64,000 nt of DNA from CAIKBL01 sp050247235 (GTDB lineage: Bacteria > Pseudomonadota > Gammaproteobacteria > Ga0077536). The stretch lies in the NCBI GenBank assembly GCA_050247235.1, contig JBFWUN010000023.1, positions 1 through 64,000 on the forward strand, written 5' to 3'. Made by a program: the position numbers and the translations under genes. The notes below the pieces were generated by a model, which had not been told where the DNA came from, did no database searches, and saw nothing but the letters and a program-made list of their open reading frames with translations. Below, piece after piece: positions 50,130 through 59,600 of the stretch; position 1 is the stretch's first letter, and each line of letters starts with the position of its first letter.

Positions 50130-51341
50130 ATGACATTTCGTACCGCCATCTCGGGGTTGCGTGCCACCCAGTCCGATCTCAACGTGATCGGGAACAACAT
50201 CGCGAACGTCGGCACCACGGGCTTCAAGGCCTCGCGGGCCGAGTTCCAGGACGTGTTCGCGACAACGAACGTCGGCGTGTCGGCGACGGCCACGGGCAGC
50301 GGCGTGAACGCCGCGCGCGTCGCCCAGCAGTTCACGCAGGGCAACATCACGTTCACCGACAGCGGGCTCGATCTCGCGATCAGCGGGCAGGGCTTCTTCA
50401 TCGTCGACGATGAAGGCGCGCGGCTGTTTACCCGCGACGGCGCTTTCGGTGTGGACCGCGAAGGCTTCGTCGTGAACTCGAACGATCAGCGGCTGGTCGC
50501 ATTCGAAGTGGACGATACCGGCGCGGTCACGGGCTCCACCGCCCCGCTGCGCATCTCCAGCGCGAACACCCAGCCGCAGGCGACCACCGAGATCGAACTT
50601 GGCGCGAATCTCGATTCGCAGGCCGTGATCCCGCTCGTCGCACCGTTCGATGCCACGGACAACAACACGTTCAACAACACCACCGCAACGTCGATCTTCG
50701 ACTCGCTCGGTGGCACCCACCTGATGCAGTACTACTTCGTGAAGACCGGCAGCGGCACGTGGAACGTACACGCATTCGTGGACGGCACCGCCGTCGGCGC
50801 GGCCACGCCGCTCGCATTCGGCACCAACGGCGCGCTGACGACGCCGGTGGGCGGCACCGCCACGTTCGGCCCATTCACGCCCTCGGGCGGCGGCGCGGCG
50901 ATGAGTGTCGACATCGACTTCACGGAGATGACGCAGTACGGCGCGCCGTTCGGCGTGAACCGGCTCACGCAGGACGGTTTCACGACCGGCCGCCTCGCGG
51001 GCATCGACATCGACAAGAACGGCAACGTCTTCGCGCGCTACACCAATGGCCAGGCAGAGCTGCAAGGCCAGGTGGCACTCGCGAACTTCTCGAATCCGCA
51101 GGGGCTGCAGTCGCTCGGCAAGAACAACTGGGCGGAGACTTTCGCGGCCGGTTCGCCGCTGATCGGCGCGCCCGGATCCTCGAGCATGGGGCTCATCCAG
51201 GCGGGCGCGCTGGAGGACTCCAACGTGGACGTGTCCGAGATGCTCGTGAAGCTCATCGTCGCGCAGCGCAACTTCCAGGCGAACACCGAGGTCATCCAGA
51301 CCGCGGACGCGGTGACGCAGGCCGTGATGAACATCCGCTGA
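50130..51341 (+). CDS. flgE: Flagellar hook protein FlgE
   Basis: A 403-residue protein beginning MTFRTAISGLRATQSDLNVIGNNIANVGTTGFKASRAEF, with GNITFTDSGLDLAISGQGFFIV and the C-terminal LVKLIVAQRNFQANTEVIQTADAVTQAVMNIR. It builds the hook. Ribosome-binding site CAGGAGA. It is the size expected for a short gammaproteobacterial FlgE with D1-D2 domains. Confidence 0.97.
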   Translation: MTFRTAISGLRATQSDLNVIGNNIANVGTTGFKASRAEFQDVFATTNVGVSATATGSGVNAARVAQQFTQGNITFTDSGLDLAISGQGFFIVDDEGARLFTRDGAFGVDREGFVVNSNDQRLVAFEVDDTGAVTGSTAPLRISSANTQPQATTEIELGANLDSQAVIPLVAPFDATDNNTFNNTTATSIFDSLGGTHLMQYYFVKTGSGTWNVHAFVDGTAVGAATPLAFGTNGALTTPVGGTATFGPFTPSGGGAAMSVDIDFTEMTQYGAPFGVNRLTQDGFTTGRLAGIDIDKNGNVFARYTNGQAELQGQVALANFSNPQGLQSLGKNNWAETFAAGSPLIGAPGSSSMGLIQAGALEDSNVDVSEMLVKLIVAQRNFQANTEVIQTADAVTQAVMNIR

Positions 51342-51366
51342 CGATTCCTGACCCGAGCCACGTCCA

Positions 51367-52107
51367 ATGGACCAGATGATCTTCGTCGCGATGAACGCCG
51401 CCCAGCAGATGATGCACGGGCAGGCCCAGGCCGCGAACAATCTCGCCAACGCGAACACCGTCGGCTTCAAGGCCGACTTCGAGGCGTTCCGCGCGATGCC
51501 GTTGTTCGGGGAGGGGCATCCCTCGCGCGTCTACGCGCTCGCCGAACGGCCGGGCATCGACTTCGCGCCCGGCGCGCTGCAGTCCACCGGCAACGAACTC
51601 GACATCGCGGTCATGGGCGAGGGGTTCATCGCCGTCCAGGCCCCGGATGGCAGCGAAGCCTACACGCGCGCCGGCGACCTGCGGCTCGATGCTTTCGGTC
51701 AGCTGACCACGGCGAACGGCCACCCGGTGCTCGGCAACGGCGGGCCGATCGCGCTGCCGCCGTCGGAGAAGGTACAGGTGGGAGGCGACGGTACGATCTC
51801 CGTGCGTCCGCTCGGCCAGGAAGCGAACACCCTCGCGGTGATCGATCGCGTGCGCCTGGTCCGACCCGATCTCGCGAACCTCCACAAGGGACAGGACGGA
51901 CTGTTCCGTACCAAGGACGGCATCCCGGCGCCGCCGGACGCCACGGTGCACATCACGAGCGGTGTGCTCGAGACGAGCAATGTGAATCCCGTGCACGAGA
52001 TGATCCAGATGATCGAAACCGCGCGCCGCTATGAACTCGCCGTCAAGGCGATGCGGACCGCGGAGCAGAACGACGCGCAGGCCACCCGTTTGTTGAACCT
52101 CGGCTGA
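51367..52107 (+). CDS. flgF: Flagellar proximal rod protein FlgF
   Basis: A 246-residue protein starting MDQMIFVAMNAAQQMMHGQAQAANNLANANTVGFKADFEAF, with LDIAVMGEGFIAVQ and the C-terminal SNVNPVHEMIQMIETARRYELAVKAM. It lacks the hook's large D2 domain and shows the FlgF-specific N-terminal MDQM. Between flgE and flgG as usual. Confidence 0.97.
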   Translation: MDQMIFVAMNAAQQMMHGQAQAANNLANANTVGFKADFEAFRAMPLFGEGHPSRVYALAERPGIDFAPGALQSTGNELDIAVMGEGFIAVQAPDGSEAYTRAGDLRLDAFGQLTTANGHPVLGNGGPIALPPSEKVQVGGDGTISVRPLGQEANTLAVIDRVRLVRPDLANLHKGQDGLFRTKDGIPAPPDATVHITSGVLETSNVNPVHEMIQMIETARRYELAVKAMRTAEQNDAQATRLLNLG

Positions 52108-52135
52108 CGCCGCGCCCCCACTCTCAGGAGCACCC

Positions 52136-52921
52136 ATGCCATCCGCGCTGCATATCGCCAAGACCGGGCTCGACGCCCAGCAGACCCGCATGTCCGTGAT
52201 CGCGAACAACCTCGCGAACGTCAGCACCACCGGCTTCAAGAAGCAGCGCCCCGCGTTCGAGGACCTGCTGTACGAAACGGTCAACCAGCCCGGCGCCGCG
52301 TCGTCGCAGAACACCGAGCTGCCGTCGGGCCTGATGCTCGGCACCGGCGTGCGCACGGTGTCTGCCGGCAAGATCTTCACGCAGGGCACCTTGGAACAGA
52401 CGGAGAACTCGCTCGACATGGCCATCCAGGGCCGCGGCTTCTTCCAGATCCTGCTGCCCGACGGGTCCACGGGCTATACCCGTGACGGATCGTTCGCGAT
52501 GAACTCGCAGGGCCAGCTGGTGACCGCCGCCGGCTACCAGCTCGACCCTGCCATCACGATCCCGGCGGAGACGCTGAGTGTCACCGTCGGCACCGACGGC
52601 ACCGTGTCCGCGGTCGTCGCGGGCAGCAACACGCCCACGCAGGTGGGGTCGATCCAGCTCGCCGATTTCATCAACCCGCAGGGACTGCAGGCGATCGGGG
52701 ACAACCTGTTCAAGGAGACCGTGTCCAGCGGCGCACCGCAGGCGGGAACCCCTGGCCTGAACGGCGTGGGCACGCTCATCCAGGGCAACCTCGAGGGCTC
52801 GAACGTCAACGTGGTCGAGGAGCTCGTGAACATGATCGAGACCCAGCGCGCGTACGAGATGAATTCCAAGGCGATCAAGACCGTCGACGAAATGCTGAAC
52901 TTCGTCGCGCAGACGCTCTGA
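52136..52921 (+). CDS. flgG: Flagellar distal rod protein FlgG
   Basis: A 261-residue protein starting MPSALHIAKTGLDAQQTRMSVIANNLANVSTTGFKKQRPAFEDLLYE, with LDMAIQGRGFFQI and the end EELVNMIETQRAYEMNSKAIKTVDEMLNFVAQTL. The YETVNQPGAASSQNTELPSGLMLGTGVR loop is specific for FlgG. Good CAGGAG ribosome-binding site. Confidence 0.98.
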   Translation: MPSALHIAKTGLDAQQTRMSVIANNLANVSTTGFKKQRPAFEDLLYETVNQPGAASSQNTELPSGLMLGTGVRTVSAGKIFTQGTLEQTENSLDMAIQGRGFFQILLPDGSTGYTRDGSFAMNSQGQLVTAAGYQLDPAITIPAETLSVTVGTDGTVSAVVAGSNTPTQVGSIQLADFINPQGLQAIGDNLFKETVSSGAPQAGTPGLNGVGTLIQGNLEGSNVNVVEELVNMIETQRAYEMNSKAIKTVDEMLNFVAQTL

Positions 52922-52943
52922 TGACCGGGACTGAGAGGGGAGC

Positions 52944-53669
52944 ATGATCCATTCCAGGCTGATCCATCCGATGGTGGTGCTCGCGGCACTCGCGGGGCTG
53001 CTCGCAGGCTGCAACAGCATGCCGCGCCGTGACCCGAACTTCGCGGCCTCGTACCCGGCGCCGCTCGAGGTGCCGCGCCAGCAGCAGGCGGCGACCGGTT
53101 CGATTTTCCAGTCGGGTTACGACGTGGTGCTGTTCGAGGACGTCAAGGCTCGACGCATCGGCGATATCCTGACGATCCGCCTCACCGAATCCACCAATGC
53201 CACCAAGGCGTCCAGCAACGACATCAGCAAGTCACAGGAGTCGACGATCGCGAACCCCACGCTCCTCGGCGCCTCCCCGACATTCGGGTTGCCGGGCGTG
53301 CTGCCGCTCGACGTGACCGACGGCAACACCCTGGAATCGAGCTTGAGCGGCGAGCACGAGTTCCAGGGCGAGAGCGCGACCGCCCAGCGCAACAGCCTGC
53401 AGGGCGATATCACCGTCACGATCGCGGACGTGCTGCCCAACGGCAACCTGGTCGTGCGCGGCGAGAAGCGTCTGAACCTGAACGCGGGCAACGAGTACGT
53501 GAAGATCTCCGGCATCGTGCGGCCGGTGGACATCCAGACGAACAACGTGGTGCCGTCGACCAAGGTCGCGGACGCCACCATCGTCTACAACGGCGAGGGC
53601 GCGGAGGCGGATGCGAGCAAGATCGGCTGGCTCGCACGCTTCTTCGTCAGCGCGCTGATGCCGTTCTGA
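52944..53669 (+). CDS. flgH: Flagellar L-ring lipoprotein FlgH
   Basis: A 241-residue lipoprotein. The signal peptide ends in the lipobox LLAGC (Cys about 22). The mature domain has SIFQSGYDVVLFEDVKARRIGDILTIRL and QGDITVTIADVLPNGNLVVRGEK, and ends VSALMPF. It forms the outer-membrane L ring and needs LspA, also encoded here. An AGAGGGGAG box lies before the start. Confidence 0.97.
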   Translation: MIHSRLIHPMVVLAALAGLLAGCNSMPRRDPNFAASYPAPLEVPRQQQAATGSIFQSGYDVVLFEDVKARRIGDILTIRLTESTNATKASSNDISKSQESTIANPTLLGASPTFGLPGVLPLDVTDGNTLESSLSGEHEFQGESATAQRNSLQGDITVTIADVLPNGNLVVRGEKRLNLNAGNEYVKISGIVRPVDIQTNNVVPSTKVADATIVYNGEGAEADASKIGWLARFFVSALMPF

Positions 53670-53686
53670 ACAACGGGAGAGCCCCC

Positions 53687-54799
53687 ATGCGCAGCTTCAC
53701 GACCTCCCTGCTGATCATCGTCACGTGTGCATTCGCCGTGTCCGCCGGAGCCCGCGCGGAACGGGTCAAGGATCTCGCGGCGGTCGCCGGTGTGCGTGAC
53801 AACCAGCTCGTCGGCTACGGCCTGGTGTTTGGCCTGGACGGCACCGGTGACCAGACGAGCCAGACGCCGTTCACGATCCAGAGTATCAAGAACATGCTGC
53901 TGCAGCTCGGCATCACCGTGCCGGACAACGTGAACCCGCAGCTCAAGAACGTTGCGGCGGTGATGGTGCATGCCACCTTGCCGCCGTTCGCCAAGCCGGG
54001 TTCCACCATCGACGTCACGGTATCCTCGATGGGCAACGCGAAGAGCCTGCGCGGCGGCAGTCTCATCATGACACCGCTGAAAGGCGCCGACGGCACGATC
54101 TACGCGATGGCGCAGGGCAACCTGGTGGTCGGCGGCTTCGGCGCCGAAACCCAGGACGGGTCGAGCATCTCGGTGAACGTGCCGAGCGTCGGCCGCATTC
54201 CGAACGGCGCCACGGTGGAGCGCGAGGTCGTGAGCCCGTTCCTGACGAGCCCCGAGATCGTGATGAACCTGCACGCACCGGATTTCACCACCGCCACCCG
54301 CATGGCGCAGGCGATCGAAAAGGTCCTCGGCGCGGGCAGCGCGCGCGCGGTGGATGGCTCGTCCGTCGCGGTGACGGCGCCGGCGGATGCCGGCCAACGG
54401 ACGTCGTTCATGGCGATCGTCGAGAACATCGAGCTGGCACCGGCCGAGGCACCGGCCCGCGTCATCGTGAATTCGCGGACCGGCACCGTCGTGATCGGCC
54501 AGAACGTGGTGGTGAACGCCGCTGCGGTGACGCACGGCAGCCTGACGGTGACGATTTCCAGCACGCCGATCGTCAGCCAGCCCGGCCCGCTGTCGGGTGG
54601 TACCACGGCGGTGGTGCCGAACTCGCAGATTGACGTCAAGGAAGAGAAGAACCGGATGTTCCTGTTCAACCCCGGGGTGTCGCTGAACAATATCGTTGAA
54701 GCGGTCAACAACGTCGGGGCCGCGCCGGGGGACCTCGTCGCAATTCTCGAGGCGCTCAAGCAGGCGGGGGCATTGAAGGCGGAGCTCATCGTGATCTGA
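53687..54799 (+). CDS. flgI: Flagellar P-ring protein FlgI
   Basis: A 370-residue periplasmic protein with the signal peptide SFTTSLLIIVTCAFAVSAGARA. The body begins ERVKDLAAVAGVRDNQLVGYGLVFGLDGTGDQT, with the Cys-free ring domain and the C-terminal VSLNNIVEAVNNVGAAPGDLVAILEALKQAGALKAELIVI. Its assembly depends on FlgA. Followed by an unusual 394-bp gap before flgJ that contains a structured repeat. Confidence 0.98.
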   Translation: MRSFTTSLLIIVTCAFAVSAGARAERVKDLAAVAGVRDNQLVGYGLVFGLDGTGDQTSQTPFTIQSIKNMLLQLGITVPDNVNPQLKNVAAVMVHATLPPFAKPGSTIDVTVSSMGNAKSLRGGSLIMTPLKGADGTIYAMAQGNLVVGGFGAETQDGSSISVNVPSVGRIPNGATVEREVVSPFLTSPEIVMNLHAPDFTTATRMAQAIEKVLGAGSARAVDGSSVAVTAPADAGQRTSFMAIVENIELAPAEAPARVIVNSRTGTVVIGQNVVVNAAAVTHGSLTVTISSTPIVSQPGPLSGGTTAVVPNSQIDVKEEKNRMFLFNPGVSLNNIVEAVNNVGAAPGDLVAILEALKQAGALKAELIVI

Positions 54800-55193
54800 G
54801 CGGGCTTGTACACGGTTCGCGCGCCCCTTGTGCCACCTCCCGGCGGCGGCGCCGGTTGGGGTTCGCCGCGACGCGCTCGAGTACTTCCCAGTATCGCTCG
54901 AGCGCGCACGTCCTGTGCGCGCACGGTCGCCGCGAACCCAACCGGCATCGCCGCCCAGCCGTGCAGGTCCTGCAACGCCGGGATCGTCCCGGGGTCTGGC
55001 GCAGCAATCCGCAAGTGCGCCCCGCGTTCTCGCCGGCAAGTGATTGCCGGCCTTGCCGCCCGCTCGCCATGGGGGTGCATGTGCCGGACGTCGATTTCGT
55101 GGACCGCTTCACAGGATTGGCGCGTCGGGCGCCCGTCACGCCGCCTGGCATCGAACCTGCATTACCCGGGAACACGGATTCCACGAGACAGCC
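54800..55193 (+). other. Intergenic region interrupting the flagellar operon (flgI-flgJ)
   Basis: A 394-bp gap, whereas the other genes in this operon are under 35 bp apart. It holds the first copy of the structured repeat (54851-54946) and two further hairpins: CCGGGATCGTCCCGG near 54978-54992, and GCCGGCAA-GTGA-TTGCCGGC near 55032-55051. No coding gene is supported. Possibly an insertion, an RNA element or a processing site. Confidence 0.7.
54851..54946 (+). repeat. Structured intergenic repeat, copy 1 (conserved core, palindromic arms)
   Basis: The left arm 54851-54866 and right arm 54932-54946 are inverted repeats (16 versus 15 nt, one inserted G). Between them lies a 60-bp core (54869-54928) that is 56/60 identical to the core of copy 2. 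The core itself can fold into two hairpins: CGAG-TAC-TTCCCA-GTA with CTCG (54878-54900), and GCGCGCAC-GTCCT-GTGCGCGC (54902-54922). With the arms this gives a three-way junction. No open frame is conserved between copies. Confidence 0.85.
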
Positions 55194-56126
55194 ATGACTT
55201 CCGCCACCCGCAGCGTCACCGACTTCCAGCGCTTCGCCGGTCTCCGCCAGGAGGCGCGGCAGGACGAGGCTGGTGCGTTGCGCGAGGTGGCGCGGGAGTT
55301 TGAGGCGCTCTTCATCCAGATGATGCTGAAGGCGGCCCGCGAGGCATCGCCGGCGGAAAGCGAGTTCGATTCCCAGGAAGTGCAGCTGTACCGCGAGATG
55401 TTCGACAACCAGATCGCGCTGCAGATGGCGGACGAGGGGCGCCTCGGGTTTGCCGACATGCTTGCCCGGCAGCTGCCGCGTGCTGAGGCGGTGAACGACG
55501 GACCCGTGGAGCTCAGGCTGCCCGAACGGCGGATCTTCCCGGAAGCCAACCCGCATTTCTCGCCGGTGCCGGAGCCGGACGTCGCGGACGAAGTCGTGGA
55601 CATCACGAACTGGCAGGCGCGGATCACGAACCGCGCGCAGGATGATCGGGCCCGCGAGTTCGCCGCGCAGCTGCTGGGGCATGCCCAGCGCGCGGCCGCG
55701 CGGCTCGGGACCACGCCGGAGGTGCTGGTGGCGCAGGCTGCGCTGGAAACCGGCTGGGGGCGCCACGTGATGGATGGCGGAAACGGCCGCAGCTCGCACA
55801 ACCTGTTCGGCATCAAGGCGGATCGCAGCTGGGACGGTGACACGGTCACGCGCCGCACCCTGGAATATTTCGACGGGCGGCCAGTGAAGGTCAACGCGGC
55901 GTTCCGCAGCTACGCGGATTTCGGCGCGGCCTTCGACGACTACGCGCGCTTCATCCAGGAAAACCCCCGCTACCAGCAGGCGCTCGAACGTGCCGCCGAC
56001 CCGCGTGCGTACGCGACGGCGCTGCAGCGCGCGGGGTACGCGACCGATCCGCAGTATGCGCGCAAGATCCTTCAGATCCACGACCAGCTCGCGGCGCTCT
56101 CGACCGCCGCGACCACGCGGGAGTAA
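55194..56126 (+). CDS. flgJ: Flagellar rod-assembly peptidoglycan hydrolase FlgJ
   Basis: A 310-residue protein. The N-terminal rod-binding domain (REVAREFEALFIQMMLKAAREAS, YREMFDNQIALQMA) is joined by a linker to a C-terminal glucosaminidase domain with the catalytic Glu in VAQAALETGWGRHV. NLFGIKADRSWDG, FRSYADFGAAFDDYARFI and a DRAAYATALQRAGYATDP-like end follow. It opens the peptidoglycan for the rod. The start at 55194 begins at the conserved region. Confidence 0.95.
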   Translation: MTSATRSVTDFQRFAGLRQEARQDEAGALREVAREFEALFIQMMLKAAREASPAESEFDSQEVQLYREMFDNQIALQMADEGRLGFADMLARQLPRAEAVNDGPVELRLPERRIFPEANPHFSPVPEPDVADEVVDITNWQARITNRAQDDRAREFAAQLLGHAQRAAARLGTTPEVLVAQAALETGWGRHVMDGGNGRSSHNLFGIKADRSWDGDTVTRRTLEYFDGRPVKVNAAFRSYADFGAAFDDYARFIQENPRYQQALERAADPRAYATALQRAGYATDPQYARKILQIHDQLAALSTAATTRE

Positions 56127-56132
56127 TCAGCG

Positions 56133-58013
56133 ATGACGATGGCCGCCTTCGATATCGGGATCTCGGCGCTGCTCGCCAGCCAGCGACAGCTCGCCACCAC
56201 CGGCCACAACATCGCGAACGTCAACACGGAAGGTTACTCGCGCCAGCGCGTGGAGCTCATCCAGCGGCCACCGCAGTTCGAGGGTGTGGGGTTCGTCGGC
56301 AAAGGGGTCGACGTGTCGACCATCCGGCGCACCGTGGACAACTTCCTGACCGAACAGCTGCGCCTGACGTCCTCCGGCGAGGCGCGCGCCGCGATCTACG
56401 GCCAGCTGACGGACCAGGTGGACGCGCTGATCAGCGACGGCACCTTCGCGCCCGCGCTGGAGCGGTACTTCGCCACCCTGCAGGACCTCAACAACGACCC
56501 GTCATCAGCGCCCGCGCGCGAGGTGTTCCTGACCGCGGCGCGATCGCTGGCCGATCGCTTCCGGGACTTCGACGCGCGCTTCACGTCGCTGAGCGAGAAC
56601 GTGAACGCGGACATCGTTGCCCGCGTCGACCAGCTCAATTCGCTGACGTCGGCGCTCGCCAGCCTGAACCGCGACATCGTGCGCGCCAACGGGGTGGGCC
56701 AGGGTCAGCCGCCGAACGACCTGCTGGACCAGCGGGACAAGCTGCTGAAAGATCTCTCGAAGATCGTCAACGTGACCACGGTGGACCTGCCGGATGGCGC
56801 GGTCGATGTGTTCGTCGGGCGCGGACAGATGCTCGTCGCCGGTGGCACCAGCGTGCCGCTCACCGCCACGCGCAACGTGTTCGACCCGACGCGGCTCGAG
56901 GTGTCCATCACGACCAGCGGCGGCGCGACGGAAATCAGCCGCGCGATCACGAATGGCGAGTTTGCCGGGCTGCTCGCGTTCCGCGACGAGATCCTGGACC
57001 CCACGCGCAATGCCATCGGCCGGCTCGGGTTCGCGTTCGCGACGACGATGAACGATCAGCACCACGCCGGCATGAACTCCCGGGGGGTGCTCGGGGGCGA
57101 CCTGTTCGCGACGGGCGCGCCGCTGGCGAGCCCGCTCGCCGGCAACACCGGGACGATCACCCTGGCGCTCGACCCGGCGGCGGTCGGTAACCTGACCGAC
57201 TCCGACTACCAGCTCGTGCACGACGGATCGAACTTCGTGCTGACCCGCCTGACGGACGGCGTGCAGACCACGTTGAGTGGCGCCGGGCCGTTCGCGGTGG
57301 ACGGCATGACCATCACGCTCGGAACGGCGCCGGCCGCGGGGGACCAGTACCTGCTGCAGCCGACGCGCTTTCTCGGGCGCGGCATGACATCGCTGGTGAC
57401 GGACCCGCTGGATATCGCGCTCGCGAACCCGGTGAAATCGTCCGCCGCGCTCGCGAACATCGGCTCCGCGCGGATCACGCCGCCCGAGGTGCTCGATCCT
57501 GCGAACGCGTCCCTGACCACGCCGACGACGATCGTGTTCGCGGATCCCCCGACGGCATTTCAGTTGAACGGCGCCGGGCCGCTGATCCCGTTCACGAGCG
57601 GAGCGAATATCGACGTGAACGGCTGGCGGGTGCAGATCACGGGGGCGCCGGACGCGGGGGACGTGTTCCGCGTGGATCCCAACACGAACGGGGCGGGCGA
57701 CAACCGCAACGGCCTGGCGCTGTCCGCGCTGCGGACCCGCGAAATCCTGGTCGGCGGCACCGCGAGCTACCAGGACAGTTTCAGCCAGCTCACCGGCAAG
57801 GTGGGATCGCGCGCGCAGCAGGCCATCATCACGCGCGATGCGCTGCGGGTGCAGCGCGAGAATTCGGAGGCCCAACGCGATGCAGTGTCCGCCGTGAACC
57901 TCGACGAGGAAGCCGCCAACCTGATTCGATTCCAGCAACAGTTCCAGGCCGCCGCGCAGATCATCCAGATCACGAACGAAGCGTTCCGGCGCCTGCTCGA
58001 CGCGGTGCAGTAA
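56133..58013 (+). CDS. flgK: Flagellar hook-associated protein FlgK (HAP1)
   Basis: A 626-residue protein. N-terminal IGISALLASQRQLATTGHNIANVNTEGYSRQRVE, middle LDQRDKLLKDLSKIVNVTTV, C-terminal VNLDEEAANLIRFQQQFQAAAQIIQITNEAFRRLLDAVQ. It joins hook to filament; FlgN is its chaperone. It starts 6 bp after flgJ. Confidence 0.97.
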   Translation: MTMAAFDIGISALLASQRQLATTGHNIANVNTEGYSRQRVELIQRPPQFEGVGFVGKGVDVSTIRRTVDNFLTEQLRLTSSGEARAAIYGQLTDQVDALISDGTFAPALERYFATLQDLNNDPSSAPAREVFLTAARSLADRFRDFDARFTSLSENVNADIVARVDQLNSLTSALASLNRDIVRANGVGQGQPPNDLLDQRDKLLKDLSKIVNVTTVDLPDGAVDVFVGRGQMLVAGGTSVPLTATRNVFDPTRLEVSITTSGGATEISRAITNGEFAGLLAFRDEILDPTRNAIGRLGFAFATTMNDQHHAGMNSRGVLGGDLFATGAPLASPLAGNTGTITLALDPAAVGNLTDSDYQLVHDGSNFVLTRLTDGVQTTLSGAGPFAVDGMTITLGTAPAAGDQYLLQPTRFLGRGMTSLVTDPLDIALANPVKSSAALANIGSARITPPEVLDPANASLTTPTTIVFADPPTAFQLNGAGPLIPFTSGANIDVNGWRVQITGAPDAGDVFRVDPNTNGAGDNRNGLALSALRTREILVGGTASYQDSFSQLTGKVGSRAQQAIITRDALRVQRENSEAQRDAVSAVNLDEEAANLIRFQQQFQAAAQIIQITNEAFRRLLDAVQ

Positions 58014-58015
58014 CC

Positions 58016-59221
58016 ATGCGAGTCACCACCAACCAGATCTTCTTCCGCTCGCTGAACAGCGTGCTCAGCCTGCAGGACGACATCCACCGCTCGCAGCTCC
58101 AGGTGGGGACCGGACGCCGCGTGCTGAAGGCGTCCGACGACCCCGTGGCCTCGTCGCAGGCGCTGAACCTGTCCGGTCGCCTCAACGCGCTGGACCAGTA
58201 CGAGCGGAACTCGGGCCTTGCGACCTTGCGGCTGGCGGAACAGGAAAGCGCCATCGACGGCGCACAGAACACCCTCCAGCGGGTGCGCGAACTGGTGCTG
58301 CAGGCGAAGAACCGCTCGATGACCACCGCCGACCGACGCTTCATCGCGGCCGAGATCAACGAACGGCTGAACGAGATGCTGAATCTCGCCAACAAGCGGA
58401 ATGCGAGCAACGAGTTCATTTTCGCCGGCACCGCGGTCGACACCCTGCCGTTCACCACCGACGCCGCCGGCGCGGTCCAGTACAACGGCAACTTCAACAC
58501 CCGCGAACTCGAAATCTCGGAAGGACGGACGGTGGGCGAGGGCCTGTCCGGGGCCGACGTATTCATGGCCGTCCGGAACGGCAACGGCACTTTCGTCTCG
58601 AGCCTGGGCACCGCGAACACCGGAACCGGGCGCGTGATCAACGACACCGTGGTCGACGTGACGTCGTTCACGACCGACTCGTTCCGGATCGTGTTCACCG
58701 CACCGGACACCTACGACGTGGTCAACGATACCGCGGGCACCACCGTTGCGAGCGCGCAACCCTATACGCCGGGCACCGCGATCCCTTTCAACGGGATCTC
58801 CGTGGCGATCACCGGCGCGCCGGCGACGGGCGATGCATTCCTGATTGGCCCGAGCCGCCACCAGTCAGTGTTCGCGACCATCGCGAAGGCGCGCGACGAC
58901 ATGTCCGTCGACCTCACCACGCCGGAACTCGGCGCCGAGTTCAGCTTCAACATGGACCGCGCGCTGAGCGACATCGATCTCGCGCTCGACAGCCTGAACT
59001 CGATCCGCGCGCAGATCGGCGCGCGTCAGCACGCGCTCGATGCGCAGTCCACCATCAACGCCGAAGCCGGCATCCAGCTCGAGACGGTGAAGTCGCGGCT
59101 GCTCGACATCGACATGGTGGAGGCGATCAGCGATCTCGCCCGCCAGACCCAGGCGCTCGAAGCGGCGCAGCAGGCGTTCGTGAAAGTGCAGGGATTGTCG
59201 CTCTTCAACTTCATCCGCTGA
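58016..59221 (+). CDS. flgL: Flagellar hook-associated protein FlgL (HAP3)
   Basis: A 401-residue protein with N-terminal MRVTTNQIFFRSLNSVLSLQDDIHRSQLQVGTGRRVLKASDDPVASSQAL and a C-terminal ISDLARQTQALEAAQQAFVKVQGLSLFNFIR. Both are flagellin-like helical domains. It is the last gene of the flg operon, 2 bp after flgK and convergent with fliD. Confidence 0.96.
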   Translation: MRVTTNQIFFRSLNSVLSLQDDIHRSQLQVGTGRRVLKASDDPVASSQALNLSGRLNALDQYERNSGLATLRLAEQESAIDGAQNTLQRVRELVLQAKNRSMTTADRRFIAAEINERLNEMLNLANKRNASNEFIFAGTAVDTLPFTTDAAGAVQYNGNFNTRELEISEGRTVGEGLSGADVFMAVRNGNGTFVSSLGTANTGTGRVINDTVVDVTSFTTDSFRIVFTAPDTYDVVNDTAGTTVASAQPYTPGTAIPFNGISVAITGAPATGDAFLIGPSRHQSVFATIAKARDDMSVDLTTPELGAEFSFNMDRALSDIDLALDSLNSIRAQIGARQHALDAQSTINAEAGIQLETVKSRLLDIDMVEAISDLARQTQALEAAQQAFVKVQGLSLFNFIR

Positions 59222-59600
59222 TTGACTGCCGCGGGTCCGTCCTTCTTCTTCCTCCGTCGCTCCCGAGCCGCGCGTCACTTTCGATCCCGCCCGTTCTCGG
59301 TCATTGTCCTTTTCCACTTCCGTCGTCCCGAATCCTCGTCATCTCCAATCATCGTCATTCCCGCGAAAGCGGCAATCCGCGCGGTGTCGATGCCGGCCGG
59401 TTGCGCCTGGTGTCCTTCGCGGTGTCCGACTGCGAAGTCCTGCGGCGGGTCGGGTCGAGGGTCGGCTCGGAATCGGCCACACGGTGGTTTCCCGCTTTCG
59501 CGGGAACGACGCATGGCGGGAAGAACCAAAGCCAGGAACGACAAGGGGCAGGTTCCGGGGCCGATGCGGCCCCCGTTGCGCGGGCCAACCGCGCGCGCGA
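59222..59600. other. Convergent flgL/fliD intergenic region
   Basis: 379 bp without a supported gene. It contains pyrimidine-rich sequence just after flgL (CCTTCTTCTTCCTCC at 59239-59253), which may serve as a termination zone, and a pair of inverted repeats of the common proteobacterial TTCCCGCGAAAGCGGGAA type. Confidence 0.6.
59353..59511. repeat. Pair of inverted extragenic palindromic repeats
   Basis: CGTCATTCCCGCGAAAGCGG (59353-59372) and its near-inverse, TTTCCCGCTTTCGCGGGAACGACG (59488-59511), enclose about 115 bp. Each unit is itself partly palindromic (CCGCGAAAGCGG, CCCGCTTTCGCGGG). This resembles BIME-like or MITE-like dispersed repeats seen in many GC-rich proteobacteria. Confidence 0.7.
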
